A program made the position numbers and the translations under genes. Positions 1 to 8,331 of a DNA stretch of 64,000 bases are shown piece after piece. The notes under the pieces are model-generated. The model searched no databases. It worked only from the letters and a program-made list of their open reading frames with translations, and was not told the origin of the DNA. Numbering within the stretch: position 1 is the first letter of the stretch; each line of letters opens with the position of its first letter. This DNA is from Opitutus sp. ER46 (lineage in GTDB: Bacteria; Verrucomicrobiota; Verrucomicrobiia; Opitutales; Opitutaceae), in NCBI RefSeq assembly GCF_003054705.1, contig NZ_QAYX01000017.1, forward strand, positions 186,001-250,000, given 5' to 3'.

Positions 1-2
1 GT

Positions 3-1370
3 TACCGCGACCTGCCGAAGAACTTTTACCAGATCGCCACGAAGTTCCGGAACGAGATCCGGCCGCGCTATGGCCTGATGCGGGCGCGCGAGTTCGTGAT
101 GATGGACTCGTACTCCTTCGACGTGGATGACGAGCACGCGATCAAGAGCTACCTGAAGATGAAGGAGGCGTACGAGCGCTTCTTCCGTCGGCTCGGCGTG
201 CAGGCGATCGCCGTGGAGGCCGACACCGGCGTGATGGGCGGCAGCTTCTCGCATGAGTTCATGGTCCCGGCGGAAGTCGGCGACGACGACGTGATCTACA
301 ACGAGGCGAGCGGCTACGCGGCGAACCGCGAGAAGGCGACGAGCGCGCTCGTGCCGAAGGATCTCGCGGATGCGGCGCCGGTGGGGGCGCTCGAGGAGTT
401 CGCGACGCCCGGCGTGGTGACCATCGCAGCGCTGGAGGCCGCGCCGTATTCGGTGCCTGGCGACAAGCAGTTCAAGACGCTGGTGTACATCGGCGACGGC
501 AAGCCGTTCCTGGTGATCCTGCGCGGCTGCGATGACCTGGAGGAGGCGAAGCTCGGCGCGCTGGGCTTCACGCTGTTCCGGCCGGCGACACCGGAGGAAA
601 TTGTCCCGGTGATGGGCGCCGCGCCCGGCAGCCTCGGGGCGATCAAGGGTTCGATCAAGAACCCGGCGGCGCTCGCGGGCGTCTTCGCCGACCACGCGAT
701 CCGGCTCATTGGCAACGGGGTGACCGGTGCCAACAAGGACGGCTTCCACCAGCGCAACGTGAACGTCACGCGCGACCTTGCGATCACGCGCTTCGGCGAT
801 TTCCGCCGCGTGCGTCCGGGCGAGCCGGACGTGAAGTCGGGCCAGCCGCTGCAGGTGCGCCGCGGCATCGAGGTGGGCCACATCTTCAAGCTCGGGACGA
901 AATATTCCGAGAAGTACAACGCGGTGTACACGGACGACAAAAAGGAGTCCCACCTGATGGTGATGGGCTGCTACGGCATCGGCATCAGCCGCACCATGCA
1001 GGCGATCATCGAGCAGGGGCATGATGCTGACGGCATCGTGTGGCCGTGGAATGTGGCGCCCTTCCAGGTGCTGATCTGCGTGCTGGACCCGCAGTTGCCG
1101 GAGGCGATGGAACTGGCGAAGCGGCTGGGCGCCGCGGCCGAGCGGGCGGGCGCGGATGTGCTGATCGACGATCGCGCGGAGCGTCCCGGTGTGAAATTCA
1201 AGGACGCCGACCTGATCGGCATCCCGCTGCGCCTGACCATCGGCGGCAAGGGCCTGAAGGAAGGCGTGATCGAGCTGAAGCCGCGCGCGAAGAAGGAAAT
1301 CACCAAGGTTCCGGTCGCCGAAGCGGAGGCGCGCCTGGCCGAGGTCATTGCCGCGTGCCGCGGCCAGTGA
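3..1370 (+). CDS. proS: Prolyl-tRNA synthetase, C-terminal part (5' end outside window)
   Basis: Charges tRNA-Pro with proline in the cytoplasm. The frame is open from the window edge and reads YRDLPKNFYQIATKFRNE, then RPRYGLMRAREFVMMDSYSF, the class II motif 2 region of bacterial ProRS. It continues through a long insertion (roughly 300-800) that matches the YbaK-like editing domain of the long bacterial form, then class II motif 3 (GCYGIGISRTMQAI) and an anticodon-binding domain (VLICVLDPQL onward). About 455 residues are visible, so roughly the first 110-120 are missing. The stop is followed by a 160-bp spacer before clpS on the same strand. Confidence 0.96.
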   Translation, partial: YRDLPKNFYQIATKFRNEIRPRYGLMRAREFVMMDSYSFDVDDEHAIKSYLKMKEAYERFFRRLGVQAIAVEADTGVMGGSFSHEFMVPAEVGDDDVIYNEASGYAANREKATSALVPKDLADAAPVGALEEFATPGVVTIAALEAAPYSVPGDKQFKTLVYIGDGKPFLVILRGCDDLEEAKLGALGFTLFRPATPEEIVPVMGAAPGSLGAIKGSIKNPAALAGVFADHAIRLIGNGVTGANKDGFHQRNVNVTRDLAITRFGDFRRVRPGEPDVKSGQPLQVRRGIEVGHIFKLGTKYSEKYNAVYTDDKKESHLMVMGCYGIGISRTMQAIIEQGHDADGIVWPWNVAPFQVLICVLDPQLPEAMELAKRLGAAAERAGADVLIDDRAERPGVKFKDADLIGIPLRLTIGGKGLKEGVIELKPRAKKEITKVPVAEAEARLAEVIAACRGQ

Positions 1371-1530
1371 CCCCGGTGACGGACGACGCGACGCGGGCGA
1401 AGGCGCTTTCCCGCCGACGGTTCGGAGAAAGTCCGGCCGTTGGGCGGGTGGGCGTGCCGCCGGCGCGACGTTTCAGACCCTGCGGAGTTGCGCACGCCGG
1501 GCCCGCCCGTTTATTGGACCGCCAACACGC

Positions 1531-1827
1531 ATGACGAGCAGCACTCACGCCGTTCCCGAGATGGAGACCCACGCCGAGCTGGCGCTCGAGGGCGTGTGGC
1601 GCGTCGTCGTGCTCAACGATCCGGTCAACCTGATGTCGTACGTGGTGCTCGTCTTCAAAAAGGTCTTCGGCTTCGACGAGCAGACGGCCCGGCGGAAGAT
1701 GCTGGAGGTGCACGAGCAGGGCCGGTCGATCGTGTGGAGCGGCCTGCGCGAGAAGGCGGAGGCCTACGTCTATACCTTGCAGCAGTGGCATCTCACCGCC
1801 GTCCTGGAGCGCGATGAAACGGATTGA
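1531..1827 (+). CDS. clpS: ClpS-like adaptor of the Clp protease
   Basis: A 98-residue protein with the ClpS core: WRVVVLNDPVNLMSYVVLVF followed by a helix and the VHEQGRSIVWSGLREKAEAY segment. ClpS binds the N-domain of ClpA/ClpC and delivers N-degron substrates; the NDP-N pocket residues are present. The frame is open upstream to 1348, but that stretch looks like spacer translation. ATG 1531 gives the usual short variable N-terminal tail of ClpS. It overlaps the next gene by 14 bp, so the two are probably translationally coupled. No clpA or clpC lies in the window. Confidence 0.85.
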   Translation: MTSSTHAVPEMETHAELALEGVWRVVVLNDPVNLMSYVVLVFKKVFGFDEQTARRKMLEVHEQGRSIVWSGLREKAEAYVYTLQQWHLTAVLERDETD

Positions 1828-2275
1828 GGTGAAACTCGCCCTGCCCGTGGTGGCACCGCTGCTGGACGTCATCCGGGAGCTGGCGGACGGACTGCGCCAC
1901 GACCTGGCGGCGCCGCTGGCGTTGAACGACATCGACGAGGACCTGCGCGAAGCCTGGGTGGGCGATCTGCTCGAAGCGCAAAGCACCGAGGTGCAGGCGT
2001 TGCTGGGCCTCTTCAACGAGGAGTTTTTTTCGGAAGGCGTGGTCGCGTTCGACGAGGAGAACGCGGAGACGATCGTGCGCGCGTGCGCGGCCGTGCGGCT
2101 GCGCTTGCGCGAGCATCACCTGAAGGACCTGGCCGACGAGGTGCTCGAGGCGGGCGAAGTGGACCTGCAGGCGCTGGACGAGACCCTGCGCCGGGCGTTC
2201 ATGTGCTATCTCTTCCTGGCGACGATCCAGGAGCTGATCATCCAGCACCTCGACGAGAGCATTCTCGACGGTTGA
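1814..2275 (+). CDS. DUF2017-like protein coupled to clpS
   Basis: A 153-residue, mostly helical acidic protein with no signal peptide or membrane segment. It starts inside the clpS gene (14-bp overlap). In Actinobacteria a DUF2017 gene commonly follows clpS. The position, size and pattern (N-terminal strand, then helices with LREAWVGDLLEAQ and a C-terminal LFLATIQELIIQHLDES) fit that family, but this is recognised from context and residue pattern rather than an alignment. It is probably a helper of ClpS or of the protease. The function is unknown. Confidence 0.7.
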   Translation: MKRIEVKLALPVVAPLLDVIRELADGLRHDLAAPLALNDIDEDLREAWVGDLLEAQSTEVQALLGLFNEEFFSEGVVAFDEENAETIVRACAAVRLRLREHHLKDLADEVLEAGEVDLQALDETLRRAFMCYLFLATIQELIIQHLDESILDG

Positions 2276-2362
2276 GCCGGACGGGCCGGGAGGGACGCAA
2301 CACGGACGCCGCGGCGCACCCGCGTGGCGATGCGGCACGCGGCGCCGAAACGGAACCGCGGC

Positions 2363-3865
2363 TCAGGGTTGCGCGGGCAACTCGGTCTTGTCGGCGACGT
2401 ACGCGCGCAGCTTGGCGGAGAGCTCCTTGACGATGTCGGCGTACTGCGGGTCCGTCACGAGGTTCTTCGTTTCGGCGGGATCGTTGACCGGGTCGGTCAG
2501 CATGGCGCCGGCGCCGCGGCCGAAGAACTCGGCGTAGCGCCAGCGCTCGGTGCGCACGACGGCGCCGGTGATGCCACGATTGCGCTCGTTCCAGACGGTG
2601 AAGGCGGGGTGGTTCCAGTCCTGATCGGGCGTCTGCAGGAGCGGGGAAAGGCTGCGACCCTCGATGCCGGCGGGGCGGGGCAGGCCGGTGAGTTCGACCA
2701 GCGTGGGAAAAATATCGACGGCCTGCACGACGCGCGGGGACGACGTGCCGTTACCCTTGGCGCGGGGATCGTGAATGATGAACGGGACCCGGGTGCCGTT
2801 CTCCCAGAGGGAGCCGGCCTTGGACCACTTGCCCTTTTCGCCGAGCTGGTAGCCGTGATCGCTCCAGAAGACGACGATGGTGCGCTCCCGCAGGCCGAGG
2901 GCGTCGAGCTCCGCAAGCACGCGGCCGGCGTTCCAGTCGACATAGGAGATGCAGGCGAGATACGCGCGGATCATGGCGCGGGCTTCGTCGGGCGTGGCGG
3001 CGCGGCGGACGAAGAGGTCGGCGTTGATGGGCCGGATCGAGCCGACCGGAAATCCGGCGGGGACCGTCGGCAGCGGCGCGAAGTCGACCGGAAGCGCGAT
3101 GTCCTCCGTGCGGTAGAGGTCGAAGAAGCGCTTGGGCGCGACGAGCGGGCTATGCGGTTTGGAGAAACCGCAGGCGAGGAAGAATGGCTGCCCGCCCTTC
3201 TGGTTATACTCGCGCAGGTAGGCGATCGCGCGATCGGCGACAACGGTGTCGCCGAGCTTTTCGGGGGCCTCGCCTTCGACCGCTTCCCAACGATCCGATT
3301 CCGGGGCGCGCTTCACGTCGGAGGCGACCATTTGGGCCACGCGCTGCTTTTCGTCCGTATCGGAGAGGGTCGCGCGCGGGGTGTTGGCGAGGGATTTCTG
3401 TTCGCCGTAGCGATGCGGCTCTCCGCCCTGGGTCCACGCGGTGAAGTCGTCCATCCCGCCGTGAAAGATCTTGCCGGTGCGGAGCGTGAGATAGCCCTGG
3501 TCGCGGAAGTAGCTCGGGATGCTGGGCCACTCGGGGTGGGTGACGCGGAACCAGTCGCGATTGCCGTACACGTTCGTCGTGGTCGTGTGCCGGCCGGTGA
3601 GCATCGAGGTGCGCGACGGGTTGCACAGCGGGTACTGGCAGTAGGCGCGCGGGAAAACGACGCCCTGTTTCGCGAGGCGGTCGAGATTGGGGGTCTGCGC
3701 GCGGCCGGAGTAGGACCCGAGCTCGGCCCGCATGTCGTCGGCGATCAGGAACAGCACGTTCATCCGTTCGCCCGGCGCGGGTGCGGGCGCGGCGGCGGCC
3801 GCGCTGCGAGATACGGGCAGAAAGCTGGCCAGGGTCGCAAGAAGGAGCAGGGGTGAAATTCTCAT
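2363..3865 (-). CDS. Secreted sulfatase, iduronate-2-sulfatase type
   Basis: A 500-residue formylglycine-dependent sulfatase. Residues 1-25 form a signal peptide (MRISPLLLLATLASF...). The metal-binding start IADDMRAELG follows, then the signature C-x-P-S-R at Cys81 (CNPSRTSMLTGRH), where the cysteine would be converted to formylglycine. Later come HGYQLGEKGKWSK and the WSDHG metal motif. The segment NVLFLIADDMRAELGSYSG...AYCQYPLCNPSR resembles the S1_7 iduronate-2-sulfatase-like branch, which is abundant in polysaccharide-degrading Verrucomicrobia and Planctomycetes. The likely substrate is a sulfated glycan. ATG 3865 gives the signal peptide; longer upstream starts would bury it. A maturase gene is not in the window. 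Confidence 0.93.
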   Translation of the reverse strand: MRISPLLLLATLASFLPVSRSAAAAAPAPAPGERMNVLFLIADDMRAELGSYSGRAQTPNLDRLAKQGVVFPRAYCQYPLCNPSRTSMLTGRHTTTTNVYGNRDWFRVTHPEWPSIPSYFRDQGYLTLRTGKIFHGGMDDFTAWTQGGEPHRYGEQKSLANTPRATLSDTDEKQRVAQMVASDVKRAPESDRWEAVEGEAPEKLGDTVVADRAIAYLREYNQKGGQPFFLACGFSKPHSPLVAPKRFFDLYRTEDIALPVDFAPLPTVPAGFPVGSIRPINADLFVRRAATPDEARAMIRAYLACISYVDWNAGRVLAELDALGLRERTIVVFWSDHGYQLGEKGKWSKAGSLWENGTRVPFIIHDPRAKGNGTSSPRVVQAVDIFPTLVELTGLPRPAGIEGRSLSPLLQTPDQDWNHPAFTVWNERNRGITGAVVRTERWRYAEFFGRGAGAMLTDPVNDPAETKNLVTDPQYADIVKELSAKLRAYVADKTELPAQP

Positions 3866-4039
3866 GAGGGCAATGGATTGACGCGCGAGACGCCCCGATG
3901 ATGCGAAGCCGAGGCGAGGAGTCGGCGGCGGCGTGATCGGACCGTGGGAAGTGGCGGGCGCGGCGCAAGGAACGCGGAGGCGAGCGCAAAAACGGATTGG
4001 TGAGGATGGGGGAGGCTGTGCTAGCTTGCGCGCACTACC

Positions 4040-5053
4040 ATGGCTGACTCGTTCCAACTGAACCTCGTGCAACGTCCGCGTCGGCTCCGCCGAACGGCCA
4101 GTCTGCGGGACATGGTTCGGGAGACCATCCTGCGTCCGGCCGATTTCATTGCGCCGCTCTTTGTCGTCGAAGGGCGCGAAGCGCCGGACGAGATCAAGTC
4201 GATGCCCGGCGTGTTCCGGCTTTCGATCACCGATCTCGTGAAGGAATGCCGGGCGCTGCAGAAGCTGGGCGTGCCGGCGGTGGCGTTGTTCCCGAAGCTC
4301 GACCCGAAGTTGAAGGACGAGGAGGGCACGCTGGCGCTCGACGAGGACGCGCTCGTGCTGCGGGCGGTCCGCGCCGTGAAGAAAGCGGTGCCGGAGCTCA
4401 CGATCCTGACGGACGTGGCGCTCGATCCATACACGTCGCACGGCCACGATGGCGTGCTCACGCCGGCCCAGGACGACGTGGAGAACGACCGCACGGTGGG
4501 CATTCTTGCGAAGATGGCGGTGCTGCAGGCGAAGGCGGGCGTCGATCTCGTGGCGCCGAGCGACATGATGGACGGCCGCGTGGGCGCGATCCGTCAGGCG
4601 CTGGATGCGGCCGGCTACACCGGCACCGGCATCATGGCGTATTCGGCTAAGTTTGCCTCGGCGTATTACGGCCCGTTCCGCGATGCGGTGGGCAGCTCGC
4701 AGGCTGCGGGCACCCGACTCCTGAGCAAGGCGACGTACCAGCTCGATCCGGCAAACCGCCGCGAAGCGATCTCCGAGGTGCTGCTCGACGAGGCGGAAGG
4801 CGCGGACATCGTCATGGTCAAGCCGGCGGGCATGTACCTGGACATCATCCGCGACGTGCGCGAAGTGACGCGGAAGCCGGTCGCGGCGTATCAGATCTCA
4901 GGTGAGTACGCACAGATCCAGGCTGCGGCCCGGCTGGGCTGGCTCGACTTGGCGCGGTGCCGCCACGAGTCGCTGCTCGCGATCAAGCGGGCGGGAGCCG
5001 ACATGATCCTGACGTATTTCGCGAAGGACATGGCGGCGGAGCTGCGCAAGTAG
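4040..5053 (+). CDS. hemB: Porphobilinogen synthase (delta-aminolevulinate dehydratase)
   Basis: Condenses two 5-aminolevulinate molecules to porphobilinogen in tetrapyrrole (heme/corrin) synthesis. It is 337 residues, the normal length. Both Schiff-base lysines are visible: Lys204 in YSAKFASAYYGPF and Lys261 in VMVKPAGMY. The metal site reads DVALDPYTSHGHDG. The cysteines of zinc-dependent enzymes are replaced by Ala/Asp, the pattern of Mg2+-dependent enzymes such as that of Pseudomonas. The gene stands alone, divergent from the sulfatase and convergent with the next lipoprotein gene. Corrin supply is relevant to the B12-dependent mutase at 45-49 kb. Confidence 0.97.
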   Translation: MADSFQLNLVQRPRRLRRTASLRDMVRETILRPADFIAPLFVVEGREAPDEIKSMPGVFRLSITDLVKECRALQKLGVPAVALFPKLDPKLKDEEGTLALDEDALVLRAVRAVKKAVPELTILTDVALDPYTSHGHDGVLTPAQDDVENDRTVGILAKMAVLQAKAGVDLVAPSDMMDGRVGAIRQALDAAGYTGTGIMAYSAKFASAYYGPFRDAVGSSQAAGTRLLSKATYQLDPANRREAISEVLLDEAEGADIVMVKPAGMYLDIIRDVREVTRKPVAAYQISGEYAQIQAAARLGWLDLARCRHESLLAIKRAGADMILTYFAKDMAAELRK

Positions 5054-5068
5054 CCGCGGGGACGACGG

Positions 5069-5093
5069 CTCCCCGGCGCAACGCGCCCGGGAG
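5069..5093. terminator. Possible hairpin between convergent genes
   Basis: CTCCCCGGCGC and GCGCCCGGGAG form an 11-bp stem with one mismatch and a 3-base loop, between hemB and the convergent lipoprotein gene. No T-run follows on either strand, so termination is only a guess. Confidence 0.35.
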
Positions 5094-5163
5094 TGCCGGA
5101 TCGTGGGCCCGCGTCGCCGACCGCGAAGGTCGCGCGGCCGGGAGGCAGGTTGCGAGGGTGGGA

Positions 5164-5754
5164 CTAGAAGGGAGACCGCGGTACCTGAAGCGAGTCGCCC
5201 GGCACCAGCTTCGGGTCGTTCGCGGGATTTTTCTGGGCGGCCTTGATGTCGATCACGTAGGCGGCACGGTCGCGGACCAGGGTCACGGCCGATTCCTTGG
5301 CGTAGAGGGAGAAGCCGCCGGCGGACTGAATGGCCGTGGCCGCGGTGAGGTCGGGCGTCCACACGACGCGCCCGGGATGCTGCACCTCGCCGCCGACGTA
5401 CACGAAGCGTTCGGTGACGCTGACTGACACGTCGACGTTGGTGTAGATCTTCCGCTGCACGTAGGTGGTGCGGACGCTCTGCGAAAGTTCGGCGGTGCTG
5501 AGTCCGGCGGCGGGCATGGCGCCGATGAACGGCAGCGTGATCAGGCCCTTGTCGTCGATCGTGACCGCATTGTTGGTCGGATCGGGGACGCCCTGGAGCG
5601 TGACCGTGAGGCTGTCGCCCGGCCGGAGTTGGGCGCTCGTAACCGGCACCGGAATGGCCGGAGACGGATCGCCGACGCCCGCGGTGGTGCAGCCGGAAAG
5701 GAAAGCCGCAAGGGCGAGAAAGCAGCTCAGCAGTCCGCGGGTAAACAGGTGCAT
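5164..5754 (-). CDS. Polysaccharide export (Wza/SLBB-type) lipoprotein
   Basis: A 196-residue lipoprotein. The N-terminal hydrophobic stretch ends in a lipobox (LSGC, Cys about residue 21). It is followed by the polysaccharide-biosynthesis/export motif (LRPGDSLTVTLQGVPDPTNNAVTIDDKGLITLPFIGAMPAAGL) and one SLBB-like domain (RFVYVGGEVQHPGRVVW...TAATAIQSAGGFSLYAKES). It would sit in the outer membrane and help export capsule or exopolysaccharide. It is shorter than E. coli Wza, consistent with the single-SLBB form. No glycosyltransferase or Wzc gene is adjacent. ATG 5754 is chosen because it places the lipobox correctly. Confidence 0.85.
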   Translation of the reverse strand: MHLFTRGLLSCFLALAAFLSGCTTAGVGDPSPAIPVPVTSAQLRPGDSLTVTLQGVPDPTNNAVTIDDKGLITLPFIGAMPAAGLSTAELSQSVRTTYVQRKIYTNVDVSVSVTERFVYVGGEVQHPGRVVWTPDLTAATAIQSAGGFSLYAKESAVTLVRDRAAYVIDIKAAQKNPANDPKLVPGDSLQVPRSPF

Positions 5755-5834
5755 GCGAGGTCGTTTGCTGGCGAAACCGTTGGGAAAAGGCAATGTCGCG
5801 CGCGGGTACGGCGCGGAGGTCGCGTCGGGCGGCC

Positions 5835-5865
5835 ACAAAAAAGCCCCGGAGTTTTCTCCGGGGCT
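5835..5865 (-). terminator. Rho-independent terminator of the acidic-protein gene
   Basis: On the minus strand AGCCCCGGA pairs with TCCGGGGCT (9 bp, 6-base loop) and is followed by a run of six Ts. It lies directly after the stop codon at 5875. Confidence 0.85.
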
Positions 5866-5874
5866 GAAAGGGTC

Positions 5875-6669
5875 TCAGCGTTTCTTGGCGCGGGAGCGAG
5901 GCTTCTCCTCTTCGTCGTCGTCCTCATCTTCGTCCTCATCCTCATCCTCGTCGCCGTCTTCGTCGTCCTCGTCGCCTTCCTTCTTCTCTTTGCCCTCTTC
6001 GTCTTCGTCGCCCTCCTCATCCTCGTCCCACTTGAGCGACTCATCATTCTTGAGCTTCTCCTCTTCCTCGGCATCGAGCTCGGGCAGGTCGTCCTCCTCG
6101 TCTTCGATGTCCTTGGCGGGAGCCTCCTCATCGGTGTCGTAGCCGGCGGGCATGTAGTCGAGGATGGCGGTGAGCTCCTCGAAAGTGTGTACGGCTTTGC
6201 CTTGGATGAAATTGGTGTTCTGCTCCTCGCGAATCTCGTCCTCGACCTCGTCGACGGAGAGCTTGGATTCGAAGGCGAAGAGATCGTTGAGCATCTTCAC
6301 GCGGCAGCGCGTGAGATGATCGAGCAGGTCGGCGTAGGGTCCGTTCTCCTCGTCGAGGATGTCGGGCAGGCCGAAGAGTTTCTCGTCGGACTCGAACAGC
6401 GATTCCTTTACGCGCTTGAGGCGCACGCGGCCGTTGGCGGCGTCGCGGTCGATGCGGAAGGGAATGAAAGCAGCGTCGAAAACGTCCTGGTCGAAACCGT
6501 AGTCGCGCAGCGGCTCCACCAGCTCAATGAGGTGTTGCACTTGCCGCGGGTCGACAATGCTCAGGCCGTCGACATCCCAGCGGACAGGGTCGCTCGTTTC
6601 GACGACCCACCAGTTGTGGTCGTCTCCGAGACGGACGATGCACCAGTCGAGAGTGTTTGGCTTGGGCAT
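5875..6669 (-). CDS. Unknown protein with long acidic C-terminal tail
   Basis: A 264-residue cytoplasmic protein. Residues 1-170 look folded (MPKPNTLDWCIVRLGDDHNW...), with mixed charged and hydrophobic segments and no family I recognise. From about residue 180 it turns into a low-complexity tail dominated by Asp and Glu with a few Lys, ending in a short basic patch (RSRAKKR). Such tails occur in histone-chaperone-like and nucleic-acid-mimic proteins, but nothing here proves that role. ATG 6669 is preferred over a longer frame reaching 6852 because the extension is translated spacer. It is divergent from pyrD and ends in a clear terminator. Confidence 0.8.
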   Translation of the reverse strand: MPKPNTLDWCIVRLGDDHNWWVVETSDPVRWDVDGLSIVDPRQVQHLIELVEPLRDYGFDQDVFDAAFIPFRIDRDAANGRVRLKRVKESLFESDEKLFGLPDILDEENGPYADLLDHLTRCRVKMLNDLFAFESKLSVDEVEDEIREEQNTNFIQGKAVHTFEELTAILDYMPAGYDTDEEAPAKDIEDEEDDLPELDAEEEEKLKNDESLKWDEDEEGDEDEEGKEKKEGDEDDEDGDEDEDEDEDEDDDEEEKPRSRAKKR

Positions 6670-6850
6670 TTGGAACAGTTGGGAATTTTTCGCGCAGCGT
6701 GCGAGTGAGGTCTGAAAAAACAAGCACAAAACTGCAGGTTTTTTTGGCGGACGAAATTTGGGGTTTCTCCACCGGAAAATGCTCGCCGTCCGGACCTTGA
6801 GTGAGGGGCGCGCTTGCCAAGGTGCAAGCCGGATTTCAACCTGCCCCGAC

Positions 6851-7912
6851 ATGGGGATTTACTACGAAAAGCTCATCCGGCCGGTGTTCTTCCGTCGCGA
6901 TCCTGAACACGCGCACGAGCAGGCGGTGGCCGCCTTGCGCCGGCTGGCGGCGGTGCGACCGCTTTGTCGGATCCTGGAGTCAATGACGCAGCTCTCGCCG
7001 GCGATGGCACGACCGATCGAAGTGTTTGGCCTGAAGTTCCCCAACGCGGTTGGCCTGGGCGCGGGTTTCGACAAGAACGCGCAGGCGTGGCCGGCATTGG
7101 CGGCCCTCGGTTTCGGCCATGTGGAAGTGGGCACGATCACGGCGCTGGCCCAGCCCGGCAATCCGAGGCCCCGGGTGTTCCGGTATCCGGCGCACGAGGC
7201 GGTGATCAACCGGATGGGGTTCAACAATGACGGCGCGGAGGCGATCGCGCGCCGGTTCGCGCACCTGCCCAAGCCCGGGCAGCGGCGGATTCCGATCGGC
7301 ATCAACCTGGGCAAGTCGAAGGTCACGGCGATCGAGGACGCGCCGCAGGACTATATAAAGAGTTTCAGCCTGTTGGCGGATCACGCGGACTATGTCGCAC
7401 TGAACGTCTCGAGCCCGAACACGCCGAACCTGCGTCAACTCCAGGACGAGTCGCGGTTGCGCGAGTTGCTGGCCGCGGTGACCGGCGCGAACCGGGAGCG
7501 GGCGAGCCAGCCGGGCAAGGCGAGGGTGCCGGTGCTGCTGAAGATCGCGCCGGATCTCACCTGGCCGCAGATCGACGCGGTGCTGGGCGTCATCGCGGAG
7601 TATGGCCTCGACGGCATCATCGCGACGAACACGACGCTGGCGCGGCCCGGTTTCTTCGAGACGGTCAACGAAGCGGGCGGCCTGAGCGGCGCGCCCCTGC
7701 GGCGGCGCTCGACCGAGATCATCAACTACATCTCGCGGGCGACCCGCGGACGGCTGCCGATCATCGGCGTCGGCGGCATCGTCGATGCGGCGAGCGCGGG
7801 GGAGAAGATCGATGCCGGCGCCACGCTGGTCCAGATTTACACCGGCATGATCTACCGCGGACCGTTCTTTGCCGCCGACCTCGCCCGGGCCCTGCGCGAT
7901 CGCCACGGCTGA
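6851..7912 (+). CDS. pyrD: Dihydroorotate dehydrogenase (quinone), class 2
   Basis: Oxidises dihydroorotate to orotate in pyrimidine synthesis, passing electrons to quinone at the inner membrane. It is 353 residues. The N-terminal helix region (MGIYYEKLIRPVFFRRDPEHAHEQAV) is typical of the membrane-associated class. FMN and substrate motifs follow in order: GLGAGFDKNAQAWPALAALGF, NRMGFNNDGAE, GINLGKSK, NVSSPNTPNLRQLQ (catalytic Ser), KIAPDL, NTT, GGLSGAPL and IGVGGI. The frame is open upstream to 6758, but ATG 6851 matches the family N-terminus. It is the first gene of a single transcription unit, divergent from the acidic protein. Confidence 0.97.
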   Translation: MGIYYEKLIRPVFFRRDPEHAHEQAVAALRRLAAVRPLCRILESMTQLSPAMARPIEVFGLKFPNAVGLGAGFDKNAQAWPALAALGFGHVEVGTITALAQPGNPRPRVFRYPAHEAVINRMGFNNDGAEAIARRFAHLPKPGQRRIPIGINLGKSKVTAIEDAPQDYIKSFSLLADHADYVALNVSSPNTPNLRQLQDESRLRELLAAVTGANRERASQPGKARVPVLLKIAPDLTWPQIDAVLGVIAEYGLDGIIATNTTLARPGFFETVNEAGGLSGAPLRRRSTEIINYISRATRGRLPIIGVGGIVDAASAGEKIDAGATLVQIYTGMIYRGPFFAADLARALRDRHG

Positions 7913-8067
7913 ACGGATGGGCGGTTCCGGGACGTGCGGTAATCACCCATCGGCCGAGTGAGTTGCAGTTCTGGCGCCAGGGACGGCGGACGACTTTCTT
8001 TTTTCGTTTCCGTGCTTTACTTCCCAGAAGCGATTCCTCTTAGTCCGCACTCCTCTTTTTGATAACT

Positions 8068-8152
8068 GCTCAGGTGGTGGAATTGGTAGACACACACGTT
8101 TGAGGGGCGTGTGCCGTAAGGCGTAAGGGTTCGAGTCCCTTCCTGAGCACCA
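8068..8152 (+). tRNA. tRNA-Leu (anticodon GAG)
   Basis: Acceptor stem GCTCAGG pairs with CCTGAGC. The CCA is encoded. The anticodon stem CACGT/GCGTG encloses the loop TTGAGGG, giving anticodon GAG. A long variable arm (type II tRNA) and a TTCGAGT T-loop are present. It is 85 nt including CCA. Confidence 0.97.
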
Positions 8153-8156
8153 TTTT

Positions 8157-8188
8157 AAAACCGCATTCGTAACCGGATGCGGTTTTTG
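8157..8188 (+). terminator. Terminator after tRNA-Leu
   Basis: AAAACCGCAT pairs with ATGCGGTTTT (10 bp), ending in a T-run five bases after the tRNA. Confidence 0.85.
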
Positions 8189-8331
8189 CATTTCTGGAAG
8201 AGGCGAGGGGGCCGACCGGTTGGGAGGGCAGGAAGTGACAACGGCTTATAAGACACAGGCGGCGACTCGCGCAAACGGCCCGGTTGGGCACATTCCGGCC
8301 CCGGTTCTGCCTCATCTCTCACTGTTCTCCC

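Noticed and set aside
4040-5053. Zinc-type hemB
   Set aside because: The cysteine cluster is absent (DVALDPYTSHGHDG), so the Mg2+-type assignment was made instead.
5471-6142. Poly-serine reading on the plus strand opposite the acidic-tail gene
   Set aside because: It is the complement of GAN/GAR codons. The minus strand has a proper start, a folded N-terminal part and a terminator.
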